Source: Janthinobacterium lividum (GTDB lineage Bacteria > Pseudomonadota > Gammaproteobacteria > Burkholderiales > Burkholderiaceae_D). Taken from it: 64,000 nucleotides of DNA. The stretch's first letter is position 1; every line of letters starts with the position of its first letter. The stretch is taken from the NCBI RefSeq assembly GCF_023509035.1, contig NZ_CP075583.1:2356001-2420000 (forward strand), in the 5' to 3' direction. The notes below the pieces were generated by a model. It did not search any database, was not told the DNA's origin, and was given only the letters and a program-made list of their open reading frames with translations. Below, piece by piece: positions 56,147 through 64,000 of the stretch. The translations under genes were made by a program, and so were the position numbers.

Positions 56147-57006
56147 TCAGCGCGCGGGCGGCAGCGGTGCCGGCGATGCCGGACGCAAGGGATTTGGTGG
56201 CGCCGGCGGCGGTGGCCGGTCGCGCGTGGCAAAGCCGCGCGGCAGCAGGCGCGCCGTTTCTATGCCGCGCAGGAACATGTTCTGGAAGGGCGTGGCCAGA
56301 TAGGGCAGGACCATGCTGATCACCAGCAAGCCCACGCCCAGGGTGACGGGGAAGCCGATACCGAAAATGTTCAGCTGCGGCGCGGCCCGCGTCAAAATGC
56401 CCAGCGCCACGTTGGTCAGCAGCAAGGCGGCGATGATGGGCAGCGAAATTTGCAGGCCGGAACGGAAAATTTCCCCGCCCCAGGCCGCCAATTGCTGGAA
56501 ACCGCCGCCGCTGATGGGGCTCGATGAAATCGGCAGGCTGACAAAGCTTTCCGCCAGCGCCGCCAGCAAGACCAGGTGGCCGTTGACGGTCAAAAACATC
56601 AAGGTGGCCAGCATGACGAGGAACTGGCTGATGGCGGAAGACCTGCCCTTGGTTTGCGGGTCGAAGAACGAGGCGAAGCCCAGGCCCATGGTGAGGCTGC
56701 TGAGCTCGCCGGCCATTTCGATGGCGGAAAACACGATGCGGATGGAAAAGCCCATGGCCAGGCCCACCAGCATCTCTTGCGTCAGGATCAGCAAACCGGG
56801 CAAGGACATCGGGTTGACGGCAGGCAGGGCCGGTACAGTGGGGGCGATGATCATGGCCAGCAGCGCACCCAGGGTCACCTTCACGGTGGCTGGCACGGCC
56901 GCGTTGCCGAACAGGGGGCGGCCGCAATCAGGCCGAGGATGCGGCTAAGCGGCCACAGCAGTGCTGCGATCCAGGTATTGAGTTCGATGCTGGACAGGGT
57001 CAGCAT
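56147..57006 (-). pseudogene. fliR: Flagellar export gate protein FliR, split by a one-base frameshift
   Basis: Starts with MLTLSSIELNTWIAALLWPL and reads into LGLIAAAP, then falls out of frame; the next frame carries AVPATVKVTLGALLAMIIAP to the end. One C too few in the five-base run (GGGGG at 56914-56918 on the plus strand) explains it: restoring it gives APLFGNAAVPATVKV. Total 860 bp, one base short of 287 codons. FliR builds the export gate with FliP and FliQ; a real mutation would abolish export. The Pro/Ala-rich end is longer than usual. Confidence 0.88.
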
Positions 57007-57022
57007 GGCAATGGTGCTTGCA

Positions 57023-57292
57023 CTAACCCACCAGGTTTGGAATGCCCGTGAAGACCTGGCGCATGTAGTCGAGCATGACGGACAACATCCAGGGGCCCGC
57101 CACGACGAGGGCGACAAAGATGCCGACCAGCTTGGGGATGAAGGACAGGGTCGCTTCGTTGATCTGCGTGGCGGCCTGGAAGATACTCACGATCAAGCCG
57201 ATGATGAGGGCGACGAGCAGCATGGGCGCGGCCACCATCAGGGTGATTTCCATCGCATGGCGGCCCAGGGTCATGACGCTTTCGGGTGTCAT
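57023..57292 (-). CDS. fliQ: Flagellar export gate protein FliQ
   Basis: 89 residues from MTPESVMTLGRHAME, the standard size. Two membrane helices (LMVAAPMLLVALIIGLIVSI and KLVGIFVALVVAGPWMLSVM) around the conserved FQAATQINEATLSFIPK. Between fliP and fliR on the minus strand. Confidence 0.96.
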   Translation of the reverse strand: MTPESVMTLGRHAMEITLMVAAPMLLVALIIGLIVSIFQAATQINEATLSFIPKLVGIFVALVVAGPWMLSVMLDYMRQVFTGIPNLVG

Positions 57293-57302
57293 CGTATTTC
57301 CC

Positions 57303-58079
57303 CTAGTAAAAACTCTGGGACAAGGAGCCCAGCAGCAACTGCCAGCCATCGACCAGCACGAACAGCATCAGCTTGAACGGCAGCGAGATCGTCGCCGGCG
57401 ACATCATCATCATACCCATCGACATCAGCACGCTGGCGACCACCATGTCGATGATCAGGAAGGGGATGAAGATGGCAAAGCCGATCTGGAACGCCGTCTT
57501 CAGTTCGCTGGTGACGAAGGCGGGCACGAGGATGCGCAGCGGCACGTCTTCCGGGCCTTGCAGGGCCGGCGAGCGCGACATCTTGGCAAACAGGGCCAGG
57601 TCGGCCTGGCGCGTCTGCTTGAGCATGAAGGTTTTCAGGGGATCGACGCCCTTGTCCATCGCCTGCTGCATGCTGATCTTGTTTTCCTGGTACGGCAGAT
57701 AGGCATCCGTATAAATCTTGTCGAACACGGGGCCCATGACGAACAGGGTCAGGAACAGGGCGAGCCCCACCAGCACCTGGTTCGGCGGCGCCGATTGCGT
57801 GCCGATGGCCTGGCGCAGCAGGGACAGCACGATGATGATGCGCGTAAAGCAGGTCATCATCAAGAGCGCCGCTGGCAGGAAAGTGAGCGACGTCATCAGG
57901 ATGAGCGTCTGCACCGGCAGCGAGTAATTCTGGCCGCCGCCCGGCGCCGGCGTGCTGTTGAAGGCCGGGATGCCCGGCTGGGCCATGGCCCACAGCGGCA
58001 AGGCCAGGGCGGCGGCCGCCAGTAGCCAGGTCAGGGGAGTCTTCAAGGTGGACCACGCCATCTGCTGCTTATTTCCCAT
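57303..58079 (-). CDS. fliP: Flagellar export gate protein FliP
   Basis: 258 residues with a signal peptide (ending AMA, about 33). Conserved [20 protein letters not shown] and [20 protein letters not shown] are diagnostic. Five FliP subunits form the core of the export pore. The start overlaps fliO by 11 bp. Confidence 0.97.
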   Translation of the reverse strand: MGNKQQMAWSTLKTPLTWLLAAAALALPLWAMAQPGIPAFNSTPAPGGGQNYSLPVQTLILMTSLTFLPAALLMMTCFTRIIIVLSLLRQAIGTQSAPPNQVLVGLALFLTLFVMGPVFDKIYTDAYLPYQENKISMQQAMDKGVDPLKTFMLKQTRQADLALFAKMSRSPALQGPEDVPLRILVPAFVTSELKTAFQIGFAIFIPFLIIDMVVASVLMSMGMMMMSPATISLPFKLMLFVLVDGWQLLLGSLSQSFY

Positions 58080-58656
58080 TGCGTTTTTCGATGGTCTGTT
58101 TCAGCCACTCGGAAAAATTGGCGGCCGCGGGGCCGTTTTGCGCCGTGGCCAGTTGCGGCAACTCGCCTTCCTGGCGCGGCATGGTGGCCAGCGCGTTGAT
58201 CCTGCCGGGCGAGGCGCCGACGACGATCCACTGGTCGGCCACTTCGACGAGAACGATGCGTTCGCGTCCGCCCAGGTTGAGCGAGCTGACGACGCGCATC
58301 TTGTTGTTGCCGCCCATGACCTTGGGGCCATAGCGCTTCATGAACCATGCCAGGCCGATCAGCAGGGCCAGCACGAACACGAGTGCGAAGATGGTTTGCA
58401 GCAAGCTGCCGGCCGAGCTTGTCGGCGCCATCGTCATGGGCGCGCCGGGCGGCATGGCGGGCAGGGCGGCGGCGGGCGCGGCGGCTGGTGAGGCGACCGG
58501 CACCGCTGCGGCGGCTGGCGTTGTCTCGCTGGCCACCGCGACAGAAGCGCTGGCGGCGCTGGCAGCCGACGCTGACGCGGCTGCCGGTTCAGCGTGGGCA
58601 ATGCTGCATGCCGCCAGGAGCGGCAGCAGGGTGGAAATCAACAGGCCAGGCTTCAT
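58069..58656 (-). CDS. fliO: Flagellar export assembly protein FliO
   Basis: 195 residues. An N-terminal signal-like segment, an Ala/Ser-rich stretch (about 22-80), then the single helix [20 protein letters not shown] followed by KRYGP and the small cytoplasmic domain ([20 protein letters not shown]). FliO helps assemble the FliP ring. Overlaps fliN by 4 bp (ATGA). Confidence 0.92.
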   Translation of the reverse strand: MKPGLLISTLLPLLAACSIAHAEPAAASASAASAASASVAVASETTPAAAAVPVASPAAAPAAALPAMPPGAPMTMAPTSSAGSLLQTIFALVFVLALLIGLAWFMKRYGPKVMGGNNKMRVVSSLNLGGRERIVLVEVADQWIVVGASPGRINALATMPRQEGELPQLATAQNGPAAANFSEWLKQTIEKRNGK

Positions 58657-59087
58657 TTATTCAATTTTCGGATGCGTTCGGAAGGCGTGATGATGTCGGT
58701 CAGGCGGATGCCGAACTTGTCATTCACCACCACCACTTCGCCCTGGGCGATCAGGCAGCCGTTCACCAGCACATCCATCGGTTCGCCGGCCAGGCCGTCG
58801 AGCTCGACCACGGAACCCTGCGCCAGTTGCAGCAGGTTCTTGATGGCGATCTTGGTGCGGCCCAGTTCGACCGTCAGCTGCACGGGGATATCGAGGATGA
58901 AATCGATATCGTTGTGCGTTTCCGACTTCGAGGCCTGCTTGGAAAAGTCCTTGAATACGGCGGCGCTGGCCGCGCTGGCCGTATTGGCGGCCTGGTTTTG
59001 CAGCGCTTCGGCTTCCGCCTTGGCCTGCTCGGCAATGGCCGCGCCCCAATCGTCTTCCGCGCTTTGGTCGTCTTGGTTGTCAGACAT
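58653..59087 (-). CDS. fliN: Flagellar switch protein FliN
   Basis: 144 residues. A variable Ala-rich N-terminus and the conserved SpoA domain (about 70-144): IPVQLTVELGRTKIAIKNLL, VVELDGLAGEPMDVLVNG, VVVVNDKFGIRLTDI. Lower part of the C ring. 48 bp after fliM. Confidence 0.96.
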   Translation of the reverse strand: MSDNQDDQSAEDDWGAAIAEQAKAEAEALQNQAANTASAASAAVFKDFSKQASKSETHNDIDFILDIPVQLTVELGRTKIAIKNLLQLAQGSVVELDGLAGEPMDVLVNGCLIAQGEVVVVNDKFGIRLTDIITPSERIRKLNK

Positions 59088-59135
59088 GTGTTTCTCCTGT
59101 TGTACAGATGCGGACCGCAGCGGCCCGGAAATTTT

Positions 59136-60122
59136 TTAATGATTGTTCATGTTATCGGTGTTTGCCAGCAACTTTTCAACCTTCAGCGCATATTGTCCGT
59201 TCAACACGCCGTAGGTGCAATCCATCACGGGCACGCCATCGACGGTGGCGGCGATCAGTTCCGGAATATTCAGCGGAATGATGTCGCCCACCTTCATGTT
59301 CAGGATTTCGTCGAACGACACGCGCGCCGTGCCCAGCGAGGCCACCAGCTCGACTTCGGCGATCTGGATCTGCTGCGTCATCAGGCGGATCCAGCGCTTG
59401 TCCACTTCCAGCGCCTCGCCCTGCAGGCTCGAGGTCAGCGAATCGCGGATCGGCTCGATCATCGAATACGGCATGCAGAAGTGGATTTGTCCGGAAACGG
59501 AGCCCAATTCCACCGTAAACGTGGACGCCACCACCACCTCGTTCGGCGTGGCGATGTTGGCGAACTGCGTGTTCATTTCTGAACGGATATATTCGAACTC
59601 GACGGGGAAGACCGGTTCCCACGACTTGGTATAGGCCTCGAAGACGATGTCGAGGATGCGCAAGATGATGCGCTGCTCCGTCTGCGTAAAGTCGCGCCCT
59701 TCGACGCGCGTGTGGAAGCGTCCGTCGCCGCCGAACAGATTGTCGACCAGCAGGAAGACCAGGCCCGGATCGAAGACCATCAGGGCCGTGCCGCGCAGCG
59801 GTTTCATGTGCACCAGGTTCAAATTGGTCGGCACCACCAGATTACGGATGAATTCGCTGTATTTCGACACGCGCACGGAGCCGACGGACACTTCGGCGCT
59901 GCGGCGCAGGAAGTTGAACAGGCCCACGCGCAGCAGCCGGGCGAAACGCTCGTTGATAATTTCCAACGTTGGCATCCGGCCGCGCACGATGCGCTCCTGG
60001 GTTGCCAGGTTGTAGGTACGAACTCCCGTGACATCTTCCGGCGTCTGCGCGTCGTCCTGGTCTCCGTTGACGCCCTTCAAAAGGGCATCGACTTCTTCCT
60101 GGGAGAGGAAATTATCGGCCAT
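59136..60122 (-). CDS. fliM: Flagellar switch protein FliM
   Basis: 328 residues. The N-terminal CheY-P-binding peptide LSQEEVDALLKGV, a middle CheC-like domain (about 50-240, with TLEIINERFARLLRVGLFNF), and a C-terminal SpoA domain. It begins 6 bp after the fliL stop. Confidence 0.97.
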   Translation of the reverse strand: MADNFLSQEEVDALLKGVNGDQDDAQTPEDVTGVRTYNLATQERIVRGRMPTLEIINERFARLLRVGLFNFLRRSAEVSVGSVRVSKYSEFIRNLVVPTNLNLVHMKPLRGTALMVFDPGLVFLLVDNLFGGDGRFHTRVEGRDFTQTEQRIILRILDIVFEAYTKSWEPVFPVEFEYIRSEMNTQFANIATPNEVVVASTFTVELGSVSGQIHFCMPYSMIEPIRDSLTSSLQGEALEVDKRWIRLMTQQIQIAEVELVASLGTARVSFDEILNMKVGDIIPLNIPELIAATVDGVPVMDCTYGVLNGQYALKVEKLLANTDNMNNH

Positions 60123-60128
60123 GGCTGC

Positions 60129-60641
60129 TTATTGAATGATGAATGCGGTAAATAATACGTCCGTCACGTCCTGCTCCGGCCCTTTGTCCTCGAACGGCTG
60201 GTTCACCTGATTGATGATTTCGGCCGCCAGTTGCTGCTTGCCTTCCACGGTATTGAGTTCGGATGCCTTCTTGCCGGACAGCAGCAGCAGCAAGCGGCTG
60301 CGCACTTTCGGCATGTTGACCTTGATTAAGTCCATTTCTTCCGGGCTGCTGGCCTGCAAGGTAAACGCGATTTGCAGGTATTGCTCGCCATTTTCCGGTT
60401 GCAAGTTGACGGTGAAGGCATCGATGGGCACGAAGACGGGCGGACCTGCCTTGGAAGCGGCATGTTTTTTCTTGCTGGGCGCCGATTCTTCTTTATCGGC
60501 CTTGCCATGCAGGAAGAACCAGGCGGCACCGCCACCGATAGCGCCAGCCACCAGCACCGAGGCCAGCACGATGATCAGAAGCTTTTTTTTCGAGGCGCCG
60601 GCGGGAGCCAGGCCTGCATCTGCTTTCGGATCTGCTTTCAT
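60129..60641 (-). CDS. fliL: Flagellar basal body protein FliL
   Basis: 170 residues from the ATG at 60641 (MKADPKADAG); a TTG at 60659 would extend it by six, and neither has a clear ribosome site. One N-terminal helix (LLIIVLASVLVAGAIGGGAA) and a periplasmic stomatin-like domain with FTVNLQPENGEQYLQIAFTL and RSRLLLLLSGKKASEL. FliL rings surround the stator. First gene of fliLMNOPQR. Confidence 0.92.
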   Translation of the reverse strand: MKADPKADAGLAPAGASKKKLLIIVLASVLVAGAIGGGAAWFFLHGKADKEESAPSKKKHAASKAGPPVFVPIDAFTVNLQPENGEQYLQIAFTLQASSPEEMDLIKVNMPKVRSRLLLLLSGKKASELNTVEGKQQLAAEIINQVNQPFEDKGPEQDVTDVLFTAFIIQ

Positions 60642-60701
60642 TTTTGGATTTGCTTTCAATGGTACTCGAGTGCATGGAAGTGGATCACGACGCCATTATG
60701 T

Positions 60702-60710
60702 CATTATCGG
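60702..60710 (-). promoter_or_regulatory. Candidate promoter element of the fliL operon
   Basis: CCGATAATG on the minus strand; with flanks, TGCCGATAATGACA is identical over 14 bases to the sequence at the flgM promoter. The -35 region (ATCCTTCT) does not fit sigma-28, so another factor or an activator is likely. Confidence 0.4.
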
Positions 60711-60736
60711 CAAATTCTGCGCAGAAGGATGCAGTG

Positions 60737-60758
60737 AAAAGAGGGCGGAAGCGCCCTC
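60737..60758 (-). terminator. Terminator of the fliI-J-K operon
   Basis: Hairpin with 7-bp stem GAGGGCG / CGCCCTC around a GAAG loop (60741-60758), followed on the minus strand by TTTT (60740-60737). 70 bp after the fliK stop and before the fliL promoter. Confidence 0.65.
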
Positions 60759-60827
60759 AACTCGCTGTTTTTATACGAAAAGTTACGCCGTGGGGCGCGC
60801 CAGTGGCGTGTAGACGACGAATTGGCC

Positions 60828-62114
60828 TCAGGCAAAGGTATCCACGGCACTCAGGCTGGGCCGGCTGCGTCCGCCTGCTGCCGGCGCGATGGCAATCTCG
60901 CCACCCGATGCGCCGCCGCCCTGGCCATTGCCACGGTGTCCGCCAGATGCTTCCCGCTTACCCTGGTCCTGCTGTTCTGGCGTGCCGGCCGAGACGGTGG
61001 CGCTGCCAAAGGCGATGCCCGCTTCGCTCATCATCTCGCGCAGGCGCGGCATGGCCGCTTCCAGCGCCTGGCGCACTTCCGGCTGGGCCGACATGAAGGC
61101 TGCATCGGCCTGGTCATTGGTAACCGTCAGTACCACTTGCACAGGTCCCAGGTCGGGCGGATTCAAGGTCAGGGTGGCGCTCTGGTCGCCGCCGGCCGCC
61201 ATCCACACGACTTTCTGTCCCAGTTGCTGGTCCCAGGCCGGCGTGCCCACCCGGCCCGTCAGCTTGTCGGCCGGCACGGCCACAGCGGCGGCCGCCTGCT
61301 GCAGCGCGCCCGGCTGTAACTGGGCCGCCAGGCGGCTCAGGTCGGCAGGCGTTTCCTTGAGGATCGGTTCGGCCACGGCGGTGCCCGCCTTGGCGGTCGC
61401 TGCCAGTTGCGCGTCGATGGCCAGCTTGCCAGGTTCGGCCTTGCCGGCCGGCACGCTGCTGCCTTGTGTGACGGCTGTCTTGCCCTGGGCCTGGCCCAGG
61501 CTGTCGGCAAAGTCGCCGCTGTCGGCCTGTGCGATGACGGTGGCGGCGGCCTTGCCGCTGCCCTGGCCGGTTGCCAGCAAGGGCCCTGTTGCCGGGTTCT
61601 TGCCCTCGGCCTTGACGCTGGTGCGCGCGGGCAGTTCTGGCACGGCCTTGGCCGCTGGCGGCTGGATGGCCAGCTGGATGCTGCCTACCAGGGCCAGCAT
61701 TTCGGCGGCCGGATCGGCTGGCGGCGTGACTGTTTCGGCGGGGACGGCGGGCACGCTGGCCTCGGCCGTGGCGCTGTCGGCGGTAGCGGGCGTGGCCGCC
61801 TCGGCAACTGGCGCGGGCGGCTGTTCGCTGCTGGCTGCCTGTTCGGCGCCCGCTTGCGCCGGCTTCGCTTCGCTCGCTGGCGCCTGGGCCGGTGCCTGTG
61901 TGGCCGCAGGGCTGGCGGGGCGGGGCGTCGGCGCAGGCGCTTGTGTTTGCGCTTGCGCCATATTGCGGCTGGCCTGGCGTTGCTCGATCTGGCGGTTCAG
62001 GGTGCGCTGGAAGTCGCCCGCCGTGCCGCTGGTGGACGGCTGGCTGCGGTTGGCGGCGCCCGGCGTGGCGTTGGGCGAGATAATCTGGGAAATCGGGGTT
62101 GGCTGGGTTTGCAT
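60828..62114 (-). CDS. fliK: Flagellar hook-length control protein FliK
   Basis: 428 residues. A long Ala/Pro/Gln-rich N-terminal ruler region (about 1-270) and a conserved C-terminal domain (about 290-390): TLTLNPPDLGPVQVVLTVTN and FMSAQPEVRQALEAAMPRLR. It measures hook length and acts on FlhB. A Gly-rich tail (about 390-428) follows. Downstream of fliJ (19 bp). Confidence 0.92.
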   Translation of the reverse strand: MQTQPTPISQIISPNATPGAANRSQPSTSGTAGDFQRTLNRQIEQRQASRNMAQAQTQAPAPTPRPASPAATQAPAQAPASEAKPAQAGAEQAASSEQPPAPVAEAATPATADSATAEASVPAVPAETVTPPADPAAEMLALVGSIQLAIQPPAAKAVPELPARTSVKAEGKNPATGPLLATGQGSGKAAATVIAQADSGDFADSLGQAQGKTAVTQGSSVPAGKAEPGKLAIDAQLAATAKAGTAVAEPILKETPADLSRLAAQLQPGALQQAAAAVAVPADKLTGRVGTPAWDQQLGQKVVWMAAGGDQSATLTLNPPDLGPVQVVLTVTNDQADAAFMSAQPEVRQALEAAMPRLREMMSEAGIAFGSATVSAGTPEQQDQGKREASGGHRGNGQGGGASGGEIAIAPAAGGRSRPSLSAVDTFA

Positions 62115-62133
62115 GATGCTGCCTTAGTGTTGC

Positions 62134-62574
62134 TTAGCGTTTGTAATAGGCTTGTCGCGCCGCGTGCTCATCCATTGCTTTCTGGTCGCGCTTGTTTTCC
62201 AGCTTCAGTGCCTGTTCCTGCGCCCGGTTGTTCAGGGTGGTGTATGACATGCGCTTGCGTTCGGCCAACTGCCAGCGCATCTTTTCATTGTCGCTGCGCG
62301 CTTGCGCATGCTCGACCACTTGCTGCTGGCCCAGGATGGCGCTGTCGAGTTTGACCATGAAGGCCTGGAAGTTGCGGTAAGCCATGGGCGTAATGCCGCT
62401 GCTCATGCTCGCTTCGAAGCGCTTGGCATAGTCGTCGCGGTAGCCGGACAGCATGTCGAGCTTCTGGCGGCAATCATCGAGCGCTTTCAGGGCCGCGCCC
62501 AGGCGCTTGGCGCAGTCATCCGTTTCGCGCTGGGCAAGGTCGATCAGGGTTGCAAGTTGGGAAGGAGAAGCCAT
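62134..62574 (-). CDS. fliJ: Flagellar export chaperone FliJ
   Basis: 146 residues forming an antiparallel coiled coil throughout, starting MASPSQLATLIDLAQRETDD. FliJ docks to the FliI ATPase ring and FlhA. 32 bp after fliI. Confidence 0.9.
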   Translation of the reverse strand: MASPSQLATLIDLAQRETDDCAKRLGAALKALDDCRQKLDMLSGYRDDYAKRFEASMSSGITPMAYRNFQAFMVKLDSAILGQQQVVEHAQARSDNEKMRWQLAERKRMSYTTLNNRAQEQALKLENKRDQKAMDEHAARQAYYKR

Positions 62575-62606
62575 GGCTGATTATATTCCCGCTATGCAAG
62601 CCCTAA

Positions 62607-64000
62607 TCAGTCGAATAGAGCGGTAAGTTGCCCTAAGCTCTCATCCATGCTGACCCGCTCCGTAATTTGCTGTTGCAAAAACGCTTCGATCTTTTCATGC
62701 AGGGCGATGGCCTGGTCCAGCACGGGGTCAGTGCCGGCGCTGTAGGCGCCCACGCTGATCAGGTCGCGGCTGCGTTCATAGCGCGAATACAACTGTTTCA
62801 GCTTGCGCGCCTGCTGCTGGTGTTCATGCGTGGTGATCGAGTGGGCGGCGCGCGAGATCGATTGCTCGATGTCGATGGCCGGGTAGTGTCCCGCTTCGGC
62901 CAGGCGGCGGTTCAGCACGATATGCCCGTCCAGGATGGCGCGCGCCGAATCGGCGATCGGGTCTTGCTGGTCGTCGCCCTCGGTCAGCACGGTATAGAAG
63001 GCCGTGATCGAGCCTCCGCCTTCCTCGCCATTGCCGGCCCGCTCCACCAGCACGGGCAGCTTGGCGAAGACGGACGGCGGATAGCCCTTGGTGGCGGGCG
63101 GTTCGCCGATGGCCAGGGCGATTTCGCGCTGCGCCATGGCGTAGCGGGTCAGCGAATCCATGATCAACAGCACGTTTTGCCCCTGGTCGCGGAAATACTC
63201 GGCAATGGCCGTCGCATACGCGGCCCCTTGCAAACGCATCAGGGGGCGTGTCGGCCGGCGCGGCCACGACGACGGAACGGGCCAGGCCTTCGGCGCCGAG
63301 GATTTGCTCGATGAATTCCTTCACCTCGCGGCCCCGTTCGCCGATCAGGCCGACGACGATCACGTCCGCTTCCGTGTAGCGGGCCATCATGCCCAGCAGC
63401 ACGCTCTTGCCCACGCCGGAACCGGCGAACAGGCCCATGCGCTGGCCACGGCCCACGGTCAGCATGGCATTGATCGAGCGCACGCCCACGTCGAGCGTAT
63501 CGACGATGGGCGCGCGGCCCAGGGGATTGGCGGGGCGTACATTGATGGGAGCGCTATCGGTCGTATGCAGCGGGCCCAGCTGATCAAGCGGCCGTCCTGC
63601 GCCATCGAGCACGCGGCCCAGCAGTTGCGGTCCCACGGGCAGGTGGCGCGCGCGGTCGCTGGGGCGGCGGCGCGGGTGCGCCACGCTGCCCGGGCGGGGG
63701 ATGGCCGGTTCGACGGAAAACACGCGCGTGCCGGGCACGATGCCCTCGACGTCGCTTTGCGGCATCAAAAACAGGCGTTCGCCTTCAAAACCCACCACTT
63801 CCGCCTCGACCCGGCCGCCATTCGGCAGCGGCACGGTACAGGCGGCGCCGACGGCCAGGCGCAGGCCCACGGCTTCCATCACCAAGCCGGCCACGCGCGT
63901 GACCCGGCCCGAAATTTGCATCGGTTCGACAAAGCCGACCACGGCCGAACAGTCGTTCAGGTAGGCGCGCCAGCGCGCCGCATGGGCAGTGGGGCCTTTG
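62607..64000 (-). pseudogene. fliI: Flagellum-specific ATPase FliI, 5' end outside window, internal frameshift
   Basis: The first part runs from the window edge ([16 protein letters not shown]) through the P-loop [20 protein letters not shown] to [11 protein letters not shown]; then the frame shifts at the C run (GGGGG at 63242-63246 on the plus strand). The next frame continues [20 protein letters not shown], with Walker [18 protein letters not shown], to the C-terminus. One base too many or two too few explain it. FliI is the export ATPase, related to F1-beta. Stops 32 bp before fliJ. Confidence 0.9.

Noticed and set aside
60704..60730. fliL promoter as a sigma-28 site
   Set aside because: The -10 matches GCCGATAA but the sequence at the -35 position (ATCCTTCT) does not resemble TAAAGTTT.

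Overview
The window is about 62-65% G+C by eye, densely coded on both strands, and looks like the chromosome of a Janthinobacterium-like member of the Oxalobacteraceae (Betaproteobacteria). The clearest pointer is a complete cqsA/lqsA-type alpha-hydroxyketone quorum-sensing locus (jqsA with jqsS and jqsR), known from Janthinobacterium. The gene neighbourhoods (rne opposite rluC, a large flagellar supercluster, a PEP-CTERM protein of the MHFG type) fit the same group.

Layout. 1-5.4 kb: 3' part of the PrkA/YeaG serine kinase, an adenine/adenosine deaminase and a large FtsX-like ABC permease. 5.4-9.1 kb: the jqs quorum-sensing locus, with sensor kinase and response regulator on the minus strand opposite the synthase. 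9.1-11.8 kb: a MarR repressor, a small GIY-YIG-like protein, an MFS exporter and a truncated hemoglobin; the MarR gene and the exporter share a near-identical 15-bp operator. 11.8-14.4 kb: RmuC and an MHFG-type PEP-CTERM protein. 14.4-18.9 kb: molybdenum cofactor genes, including a MobA-MoeA fusion, MoaA, and the chromate transporter ChrA. 18.9-25.9 kb: RNase E opposite RluC, a HAD phosphatase, a Rieske protein and an S49 peptidase. 25.9-28.7 kb: a candidate small RNA with its own promoter and terminator, an orphan small protein, RsuA and a fumarylacetoacetate-hydrolase-family enzyme.

28.9-64 kb is mostly flagellar: flhB-flhA-flhF-flhG-fliA-motC-motD; then a PHP-domain lipoprotein, YciH and a Sel1-like protein as an interruption; flgN-flgM-flgA on the minus strand opposite flgBCDEFGHIJKL; a second MarR/MFS pair and an argP/argO-type pair; then fliRQPONML and fliKJI on the minus strand, running off the right edge. 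Together they encode the export gate, rod, hook, P and L rings, hook-filament junction, C ring, sigma-28, its anti-sigma factor FlgM, and stators. flgM has a textbook sigma-28 promoter, so FlgM lies under FliA control.

An unusual property is that five genes (rluC 5' end, flgA, flgK, fliR, fliI) carry apparent single-base frameshifts, most of them in or beside short G/C runs, and an ArgO/LysE exporter lacks an internal segment. If real, the flagellum could not be built. The pattern favours base-calling errors in homopolymers, and this must be settled before any of these genes is called a pseudogene.
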